From: JBFXAM01 sp050184295
GTDB taxonomy: Bacteria > Planctomycetota > Phycisphaerae > UBA1845 > Fen-1342
Direction of reading: 5' to 3'
NCBI GenBank assembly: GCA_050184295.1
Contig: JBFXAM010000109.1
Location: 1-15,448 of the forward strand
Length of the DNA: 15,448 nt
In this document: piece after piece, positions 7,858-13,388 of the stretch
Numbering within the stretch: position 1 is the first letter of the stretch
How the letters are laid out: each line of letters starts with the position of its first letter
Position numbers and translations under genes: made by a program
The notes under the pieces: model-generated
Database searches by the model: none
Seen by the model: only the letters and a program-made list of their open reading frames with translations
What the model was told of the DNA's origin: nothing

Positions 7858-9144
7858 CTACTGGAGGTGATAGCCGCGCTCGCCGTGAATCGTGATGTCG
7901 AGCCCGTCCTGCTCCTGCTGCTCGGTGGCGCGCAGCCCGATGGTGGCTTTCACGAGTCCGCCGATGACGAGCGTGCCCACCACCGCCAGCGCGATCGTGA
8001 CGCCGACGCCGACGCACTGCTTCACCAATTGCTCCACGCCGCCGCCCGTGAACAGTCCGCGCACCGGGATCGTGCAGAACAGCCCTGTCGCCAGCGCGCC
8101 CCAGAGCCCGCCGATCCCGTGCACGCCGAAGGCATCCAGCGAATCATCGTACGCCAGGCGCATCTTCATCCGGCATGCCGCGTAGCAGACGAGCGAAGCG
8201 ACCGCGCCGATCAGGATCGCCCACACCGGCATCACATGCCCCGCCGCCGGCGTGATCGCCACCAGACCCGCCACGATCCCCGACGCCATCCCGACACTGG
8301 TGGGTTTTCCGTGGTGGGACCACTCGACAAGCATCCACACCAGCGCGGCGCTCGCGGCCGCGGTTTGCGTCGTCGCGAACGCCAACCCGGCCGAGTATCC
8401 CGCCACCGGTGATTCCACCGCAACCGCGCTGCCGGCGTTGAATCCGAACCAGCCGAACCACAACAGCCCCGCCCCCGTCAGCGTCATCGCAAGGTTATTC
8501 GGCTGGACGACTCCCTGCGGATAGTCACGACGGGGCCCGAGCATCAACGTGAGCACCAGCGCGGACACGCCCGACAGAATGTGCACGACTGTGCCGCCCG
8601 CGAAGTCGAGCACGCCAAATTGAAACAGCCAGCCATCGCTCGCCCAGACCCAGTGCGCGAGCGGGCAGTACAGGAGCGTGGACCAGAGCACGATGAACAC
8701 GATGAAGCTAGAGAGCTTCATACGCTCGGCGACGGCGCCGCTGATCAACGCCGGCGTGATGATCGCAAACTTCCCTTGGAACATCACGAACACGAGTTCG
8801 GGGATCGCTTTGTCGGCATAGAGCGCGGTGTGCGAAAGTCCAGCGAGCGCGAAGTACTCCGGCTTCCACCCGAACAGCCCCACCACGCCGGTGCCGAAGC
8901 TGAGCGCGTAGCCGATGACGATCCACTGCACGCCGATCACCGCCATCGCGATGAAGCTGTACATCATCGTGGCCAGAATGTTCTTCTGGCGCACCATGCC
9001 GCCATAAAACAGCGCCAAGCCGGGGACCATCAAGAGCACGAGCGCGGAGCTGGCGAGCATCCACGCGGTGCTGCCGGCGTCGATCGTTGCTTGGTTGATC
9101 TGGCCGAGCAGGAAACCTCGGAGGCTGTCGCACCCCATGAGCAT
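7858..9144 (-). CDS. amt: Ammonium transporter (Amt/MEP/Rh family)
   Basis: Inner-membrane ammonium channel of 428 residues from the chosen start. ATG 9144 is preferred because GGAGGAG lies about nine bases upstream and the protein then begins just before the first membrane segment; the frame is open to 9213. About eleven membrane helices are expected. The family hallmarks are all present: TAWMLASSALVLLMVPGLAL then FYGGMV (residues 26-51), FAIITPALISGAVAER (126-141), AHWVW (163-167), LDFAGGTVVHI with Asp180 and the first pore His188, GWFGFNAGSA (231-240), and DAFGVHGIGG with the second pore His342. The C-terminus DGLDITIHGERGYHL matches the cytoplasmic tail that docks P-II proteins. The P-II gene follows in the same transcript, consistent with P-II gating of the channel. 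Confidence 0.96.
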   Translation of the reverse strand: MLMGCDSLRGFLLGQINQATIDAGSTAWMLASSALVLLMVPGLALFYGGMVRQKNILATMMYSFIAMAVIGVQWIVIGYALSFGTGVVGLFGWKPEYFALAGLSHTALYADKAIPELVFVMFQGKFAIITPALISGAVAERMKLSSFIVFIVLWSTLLYCPLAHWVWASDGWLFQFGVLDFAGGTVVHILSGVSALVLTLMLGPRRDYPQGVVQPNNLAMTLTGAGLLWFGWFGFNAGSAVAVESPVAGYSAGLAFATTQTAAASAALVWMLVEWSHHGKPTSVGMASGIVAGLVAITPAAGHVMPVWAILIGAVASLVCYAACRMKMRLAYDDSLDAFGVHGIGGLWGALATGLFCTIPVRGLFTGGGVEQLVKQCVGVGVTIALAVVGTLVIGGLVKATIGLRATEQQEQDGLDITIHGERGYHLQ

Positions 9145-9224
9145 TGCGGCCCGCTCCTCCAGCGTAAGGATCACGCGCCCCGGCCTGATGCGCCGTGCGC
9201 GTCGTTCAGGCAAGGGTGTCGCCG

Positions 9225-9239
9225 GCCGATAATATCGGC
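9225..9239 (-). promoter_or_regulatory. Palindrome over a candidate amt -10 box
   Basis: GCCGAT-AAT-ATCGGC is a perfect 6-bp inverted repeat with a 3-base centre. On the - strand it contains TATTAT (complement of 9229-9234), five of six to a -10 consensus, about 85 bp upstream of the amt start. No good -35 box and no clear sigma54 (GG/GC) element was found. It sits in the 397-bp divergent gap 9145-9541, which must also hold the promoter for the + strand gene; nothing else clear is seen there. Confidence 0.35.
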
Positions 9240-9541
9240 GGGTCTCACGGAGCGGAATGAGCCCGGGAGCGCTTACGGGCGGGTGGCGCTGCTTTTAGGA
9301 CGGCCCCCGCGAACTGTCAATCGAAATCTCCCGAAATTCGCGCAGAATTGCATTGCGTGCTCCCCGGGCACAGCGTTACTCTAATTCCCGTGGAGGGGTG
9401 CCAGAGGCACTCCAGAGAATGATGTGCGCTCGCCGGCGTGCGGCGGGCGCTCGAGCCGCTTCGCGCAAGCGCCACCCGACTTGGCGCGGCGCACGGAACC
9501 ATCGGCCGTGCGCGACGACAATGCAACTCGAGGAGGAGACT

Positions 9542-10336
9542 ATGAGGTTTTCACGTATGTTGGCCACGGGTGCGGTAGCACTCGGGCTGTCGATCGGAGC
9601 CTTCGCTCAGCTCGGCACGGGCTTCACCATCACGGACGGTGACGTTGTTTTCTCGCAGGGCAATAGCCCGACCGTGAACACGAGCACTGGCGCGACGGGC
9701 GCGAATTTCCGCGTCAACGGCGCCGCAGGCACCGACCACCTGTTCCAGAACTGGTGGTGGTTCCGCGCGAATGACGAGACGCGCGAGAGCGCGTTCTTCA
9801 ACGCCACCGGCACGGTCGCCGCCGGCAACACCGCAACGACCAGTTGGACGTTTCCGCTGTTCAACGCGGCGCTGACGTACGTCGCGACGGACACCGGACT
9901 GAACGTGGGCCAGGTCACCGAGACGATGGTGATCACCAACACGTCGCCGGCGGAGCTCCGGCTGAATCTCTACAACTACACCGACTATGACGTCGCCGCC
10001 ACTGCGGGCAGCGACTCGGCGGTGCTCAGCGGCGCCGGCCTGATGACGATCACCGACGGTCCCTGGACCGCCCAGTTTGGCGCCGCCGGCGCGTCGGCCT
10101 ATCAGGTGACGAGCTTCGCGACCGTCCGCGGCCTGCTCGCGAACGCGCTGGTCGACAACCTGAACAACACGGGCCTGCCCTTCGGCCCCGGCGACTTCAC
10201 GGGCGCCTTCCAGTGGACGCTGACCATCCCGGGCGGCGGGACCGCGACCTTCTCGGAGCGCCTCGCGATCGTTCCCGAGCCCAGCGCCCTCGCGCTGCTG
10301 GCCATCGGCGGCCTGGCGTTCATCCGCCGCCGCTAA
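9542..10336 (+). CDS. Secreted PEP-CTERM sorting-domain protein, function unknown
   Basis: Exported protein of 264 residues. The start is ATG 9542 (MRFSRMLATG), preceded by GAGGAGGAG with three bases between; the frame extends upstream to 9353 but without a signal. Residues 1-22 are a signal peptide ending GAFA before QLGTG. The body has no enzyme motif I recognise. It is rich in Thr, Asn and Gly, with a tryptophan cluster (FQNWWWFRAND) and long beta-like stretches (TETMVITNTSPAELRLNLYNYTDY), as in other PEP-CTERM surface proteins. It ends VPEPSALALLAIGGLAFIRRR, a PEP-CTERM signal closely like that of the protein at 833-1660. An exosortase elsewhere in the genome would be needed to process it. 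It is monocistronic, with a strong terminator 33 bp after the TAA. Confidence 0.85.
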   Translation: MRFSRMLATGAVALGLSIGAFAQLGTGFTITDGDVVFSQGNSPTVNTSTGATGANFRVNGAAGTDHLFQNWWWFRANDETRESAFFNATGTVAAGNTATTSWTFPLFNAALTYVATDTGLNVGQVTETMVITNTSPAELRLNLYNYTDYDVAATAGSDSAVLSGAGLMTITDGPWTAQFGAAGASAYQVTSFATVRGLLANALVDNLNNTGLPFGPGDFTGAFQWTLTIPGGGTATFSERLAIVPEPSALALLAIGGLAFIRRR

Positions 10337-10369
10337 GCGTATTGTTCGCCCCGATCGTCTGAAAACCCG

Positions 10370-10401
10370 CGAAGGCCGTCCGAGCAATCGGGCGGCCTTC
10401 G
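10370..10401. terminator. Strong bidirectional terminator with GCAA tetraloop
   Basis: CGAAGGCCG (10370-10378) pairs with CGGCCTTCG (10393-10401), a T-G wobble continues the helix, and CCGA/TCGG close on a GCAA (GNRA-type) tetraloop at 10384-10387. This makes a 14-bp nearly perfect stem. It lies between two converging genes. On the - strand the stem is followed by CGGGTTTTC, a usable T tract; on the + strand the T tract is weaker (GTCATTC). It can serve both the PEP-CTERM gene and the sigma/barrel operon. Confidence 0.8.
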
Positions 10402-10508
10402 TCATTCACACGAGAGTATCGTCCACCAGCGACGTGACACGCACCGGCGGCGAGGGCCCCGTCGGCGCGCGACCGGGCGCCGCGTTGCGTTCTGCCGATC
10501 GAGAGCCT

Positions 10509-11360
10509 TCAAAACAAGAATCGAACGCCGATCGTGATCGCCACGTCGGTCTTCGCCCGATCGTCCAACTCGCGAACGACCGGCAACTGCACCGACGCCT
10601 CGAACACCCACGTCTTCGCCTCGTACATCAGGCCCGGTGCCAGGAACACGTCGTGATCGCCGTTCGTCTCGTACAGCCCATTCAGCTCCGCGACCACGTA
10701 CCACGCACCCTGGGTCGACGCGTCGTACGCCGCGGGGTGAATCCGAAATAGATACGCGGCGTCATAGCGCAGCAGATCCGCCCGCCCTTCGCCCGCTAGC
10801 AGCGGCCTTTCGTCGCCCTCGGTCGTGAACGTCCACGCGACGTTCGCGTTGAACCCGTGCCGTCCGGCGATCTGGGTGTACGCGAGGCCGATCAGGGGAT
10901 CGAACCCGCCGTTCGAAAACTCGCTCTGTCCGGTCGGTATTTCGGCGCCGACAACGAGCGCCAGCCGCGCCGTGTCGAGCGCGCCGCGATCCTCGCGCCA
11001 GAAGCGCCACTTGAGCAGCGTCGTCACGTCACCGACGCCGAAGCTGTGCTCGTTTCCGCCCGCGGGCCGCCGTTCCTGCCAGCGTTGATCCAACGGCGCC
11101 CGCAAGCTCAACGACCAGTCGCGAAAGAGCCCGACATTCAGCGTCGAGTTGAGCGCCAACTGGTCGATCTCGGCCCCGCCGCGGCGCTGCGAATCCTCCA
11201 GGCGGGAATACCGCAACTGTTCCTTCAATATGAACGTCCCCGGCCCCGGTTGGGTCGCCGAATCGAACGCGTTGATCGGTTCCTGGGCCAGCGCGGGCGC
11301 CGCCGTGAGCCCCGCCAACAGCGTCATGCCGGCCCGATTCCGCCAGCTGCTCGTAATCAT
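10509..11360 (-). CDS. Outer-membrane beta-barrel protein (MetA-pathway/transporter-like family)
   Basis: Predicted outer-membrane protein of 283 residues. Signal peptide residues 1-25 (MTLLAGLTAAPALA, cut before QEP). The mature part alternates hydrophobic and polar residues as in a beta-barrel: LNSTLNVGLFRDWSLSLRAP, SFGVGDVTTLLKWRFW, ARLALVVGAEIPTGQSEF, PLIGLAYTQIAGRHGFNANV, VFLAPGLMYEAKTWVFEASV. It ends in VRFLF, with the terminal Phe favoured by the BAM assembly machinery. This layout is that of the 'transporter'/Phenol_MetA_deg-like barrels, whose substrates are mostly unknown and which often sit beside metal-handling genes. Its ATG overlaps the stop of the HMA gene (ATGA, 11357-11360), so the two are translationally coupled. 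Assignment as a barrel is firm; the cargo is inferred from the neighbours only. Confidence 0.75.
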   Translation of the reverse strand: MITSSWRNRAGMTLLAGLTAAPALAQEPINAFDSATQPGPGTFILKEQLRYSRLEDSQRRGGAEIDQLALNSTLNVGLFRDWSLSLRAPLDQRWQERRPAGGNEHSFGVGDVTTLLKWRFWREDRGALDTARLALVVGAEIPTGQSEFSNGGFDPLIGLAYTQIAGRHGFNANVAWTFTTEGDERPLLAGEGRADLLRYDAAYLFRIHPAAYDASTQGAWYVVAELNGLYETNGDHDVFLAPGLMYEAKTWVFEASVQLPVVRELDDRAKTDVAITIGVRFLF

Positions 11361-11815
11361 CGTGTATCGATCCGCTCGAGCGTGAATCCGCCGACTTCCA
11401 CCGCGTCGGCGATCTGTTGAGGCGACGGCCGGACCGCGCCGTGGAGTGCCACCCGCACCTCACCGGTGCCAAGGTCCACCGCCACCGATCGCACGCCGGC
11501 GACCCGCAGCAGTTGCTTGTCGACATTGTGTGCGCAGAGCGGACAGGCCAGCCCACGCACGTGCAGCGTCACCGATTCGGACTGCAAGGGCGTCCGATCG
11601 TGAAACGCGATCGAGCCCGCGTCCACGGGGCGGGAGGCCGGCGGCGGCGTTTCGGTCGCGGCGCGCGAGGGGGTAGTCGCGCAGCCCGCCATCCCTGCCG
11701 TCAGCGCCGCGACCGACGCCAGCCCCAGGCACAGTGCGCCGCGTCGCCGCGCTGGGACGCTTCGCGCTCTACCGCCGGCGATGTGCTCAGCCGCCCGCAT
11801 CGTGAGAGTGCTCAT
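11357..11815 (-). CDS. Putative lipoprotein with heavy-metal-associated (HMA) domain
   Basis: Small exported protein of 152 residues from the chosen start (ATG 11815; ATG 11800 and an upstream ATG at 11887 are alternatives, none with a good ribosome site). After a basic stretch (RARSVPARRRG) comes a hydrophobic segment ending LTAGMAGC, a plausible lipobox with Cys45 as the lipidated residue, then a Pro/Thr-rich linker. From about residue 80 there is an HMA domain: VTLHVRGLACPLCAHNVDKQLLRVAGVRSVAVDLGTGEVRV, with the metal-binding CxxC at Cys91 and Cys94 and the usual beta-alpha-beta order to the end. HMA domains bind Cu(I), Zn, Cd or Hg. Lying beyond a signal sequence, this one would act in the periplasm or on a membrane face. 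It overlaps the anti-sigma gene by 29 bp and the barrel gene by 4 bp. Metal identity cannot be read from the sequence. Confidence 0.75.
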   Translation of the reverse strand: MSTLTMRAAEHIAGGRARSVPARRRGALCLGLASVAALTAGMAGCATTPSRAATETPPPASRPVDAGSIAFHDRTPLQSESVTLHVRGLACPLCAHNVDKQLLRVAGVRSVAVDLGTGEVRVALHGAVRPSPQQIADAVEVGGFTLERIDTR

Positions 11816-12704
11816 GTTCGTGTTCCACGCTCTCCGTAAAATCCGGCGCCAGGGCTGCCAGCACCGCGGGCAACTCGTGTTGCTCATCCAGGCGGCTCAG
11901 CACGCAGTGGCACGTCGTCGCGTCCGTGAGGTGCACCAGCCGCCAATCGCCCACCTGCACCCGGTGCCCGCGGTGCGCGCCCACCACACACGGATGGTCC
12001 TTGTGTGTGCCGTAGTCCTCCGGCAGCACCGGCCGGTGAAAGATGGCGGCCAAAAACTCGCCTCCGCTTCGGTAGCTCGCGGCCGCCGCCGGCTCGTCGC
12101 CGATTCGCAGCGCGTACGCGGATTCCAATCGGAACCCGCCGGGCAACTCCGCCGGCACCGCGAACCGCAGCCGGGGCGCGTGGAATCGGAGCGCCCGCGG
12201 GCTGGTCGCGCGGCCGTGATACTGCCGGACAAATCGCCCGAATGCGGCGCCGGGGTCGAGCGCGACGCCGTTGAGCAATGTCCCGTAATCGACCGCTGCC
12301 TGGGCGTCCGCCGCCCCGTCGAGCGACGCGCGATTCGCGAGCCAGAGCGCGCTCAGCGCCAGCACGACCGCGGCTGCGAGTCCGAGCGCCGAGCGCCAGC
12401 GGCGCACCGCCGACGAGCGGCGCGAGTTTCGTCGCCCCGCCGCGCCGCCGCGCGCATTGGCGGCGAGTTGCTGCGAGATTGCGGTCCAAACAGCGTCCGT
12501 CGACGGCGCCGCCGCCGGGAGCGCCTCATCCGCGAGGCGCGCCGCGAACGTCTGAAGTTCGTACAGCTCCCGCGCACAGTCCGGACACGACGCCGCGTGC
12601 TCTGCGATTTCCGCGCGGGCCGCCGGCGGCAACTCGCCGTCCAGAAATAGCCCCAGCCGATCGCGGCCGAGCGCGCAACGTTCCGGTCCGTTCCGTGGGT
12701 TCAT
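11787..12704 (-). CDS. Zinc-finger anti-sigma factor with His/Cys-rich extracytoplasmic domain
   Basis: Membrane anti-sigma factor of 305 residues that should hold the neighbouring ECF sigma factor inactive. The start is ATG 12704, overlapping the sigma stop (ATGA). Residues 10-43 carry the zinc-binding ZAS pattern: Cys10, then LGLFLDGELPP, then His36-AAS-Cys40-PD-Cys43. One membrane helix lies at about 103-123 (RRWRS then ALGLAAAVVLALSALWLA). The outer part contains a fold-like stretch (FAVPAELPGGFRLESAYALRIG) and then many potential metal ligands: THKDHPC with His234, His237, Cys239, then His244, His247, His258, a CHC pair at Cys265/Cys267, and a tail HEHEHSHD. This suggests that signal perception is metal binding outside the membrane, as in known metal-responsive ECF systems, but that is inference. 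A longer frame running to 13364 through the sigma gene is only an overlap artefact. Confidence 0.85.
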   Translation of the reverse strand: MNPRNGPERCALGRDRLGLFLDGELPPAARAEIAEHAASCPDCARELYELQTFAARLADEALPAAAPSTDAVWTAISQQLAANARGGAAGRRNSRRSSAVRRWRSALGLAAAVVLALSALWLANRASLDGAADAQAAVDYGTLLNGVALDPGAAFGRFVRQYHGRATSPRALRFHAPRLRFAVPAELPGGFRLESAYALRIGDEPAAAASYRSGGEFLAAIFHRPVLPEDYGTHKDHPCVVGAHRGHRVQVGDWRLVHLTDATTCHCVLSRLDEQHELPAVLAALAPDFTESVEHEHEHSHDAGG

Positions 12705-13312
12705 TCCTCGCACTCCGCGTCCGTCGGCCGACCGACCGCGGTCGCGTGCTGATCGGTTGGATGCGCCGCAGCCTGCCGATCTTGCGACCGGCCGGATTTT
12801 TCGCCCAGCAGCGCCCGCAGGCGCTCCCGGGCCCGGCTCAGCCGCGCCCCGACCGTGCCCCCCGCGACGTCGCACACTTCCGCGATCGCCGCGTAGCCCA
12901 GCCCCTGCTGATAACGCAGCACAAGGATCGCCCGGTCTTCCACCGACAAGCGCCGCAAGGCCGCGTCGAGATCGAGCCGGGCGTCGCTCGCCGCGCGCCC
13001 GTCGACCGCGAGCGCCCGCGCGTCGGCCTTGGTCGGATCCATGGTCTCCGGACGCATCCGCCGGAGGTGCTCGAGTGCGGTGTTGACGGCGATCCGGTAG
13101 AGCCAGGTTGACGGAGCGGCGCGTCCGTCGAAGGTCGCAAACGCGGTGAACGCGCGCAGGTAGGTTTGCTGAATCAAATCCGCCGTCAGATCGTCGTCGC
13201 GCGCGATCCGCCACAGCACGGCCCGGATGCGCTCGACCGTCCGCACATAGAACTCGTGCTGCGCTTCCCGGTCGCCGGCGCGACAACGTTGAACGAGGTC
13301 GGCTTCGATCAC
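12701..13312 (-). CDS. ECF (sigma-70 family) RNA polymerase sigma factor
   Basis: Extracytoplasmic-function sigma factor of 203 residues that would direct RNA polymerase to a stress or metal regulon. The start chosen is GTG 13312 (read as Met, then IEADLVQRCRAGDREA), with GGAG five bases upstream; this gives the usual ECF length. The frame extends to 13414 but would overlap the glycosidase gene and add an Arg-rich stretch with no homology-like features. Region 2 spans about residues 16-86 (LIQQTYLRAFTAFATFDGRA, STWLYRIAVNTALEHLRR) and region 4 about 116-170 (LSVEDRAILVLRYQQGLGYA, then AIAEVCDVAGGTVGARLSRARERLRALL, a helix-turn-helix). Its stop overlaps the anti-sigma start by 4 bp, the standard sigma/anti-sigma arrangement. 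Autoregulation is likely for this class, but no clear ECF promoter was found in the 76-bp gap upstream. Confidence 0.92.
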   Translation of the reverse strand: MIEADLVQRCRAGDREAQHEFYVRTVERIRAVLWRIARDDDLTADLIQQTYLRAFTAFATFDGRAAPSTWLYRIAVNTALEHLRRMRPETMDPTKADARALAVDGRAASDARLDLDAALRRLSVEDRAILVLRYQQGLGYAAIAEVCDVAGGTVGARLSRARERLRALLGEKSGRSQDRQAAAHPTDQHATAVGRPTDAECEE

Positions 13313-13332
13313 AAGCACTCCGGCCACCACGC

Positions 13333-13362
13333 GGTCCAATCGCCCGGCGCGGGAGTCGGACC
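13333..13362 (-). other. Two-part hairpin between the GH31 gene and the sigma gene
   Basis: GGTCC (13333-13337) pairs with GGACC (13358-13362), and inside it CCCG (13343-13346) pairs with CGGG (13350-13353) around GCG. It lies in the short gap between the glycosidase stop and the sigma start, with no T run after it. It could be an attenuator, an mRNA-processing structure or chance in GC-rich DNA. Confidence 0.25.
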
Positions 13363-13388
13363 ACCCGCGAGCCGCCCGCGGCGCAATT

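Noticed and set aside
9353..9541. N-terminal extension of the PEP-CTERM gene
   Set aside because: The extension is Arg/Ala-rich without a signal; a strong GAGGAG site and a signal peptide begin at 9542.
9145..9541. Sigma54 (GG-N10-GC) promoter for amt
   Set aside because: I looked for the TGGC...TTGC pattern on the amt strand and found no acceptable match.
11787..13364. 525-residue reading of the anti-sigma frame
   Set aside because: The upstream 220 residues are the sigma gene read in another frame; the ATGA overlap at 12701-12704 marks the real start.
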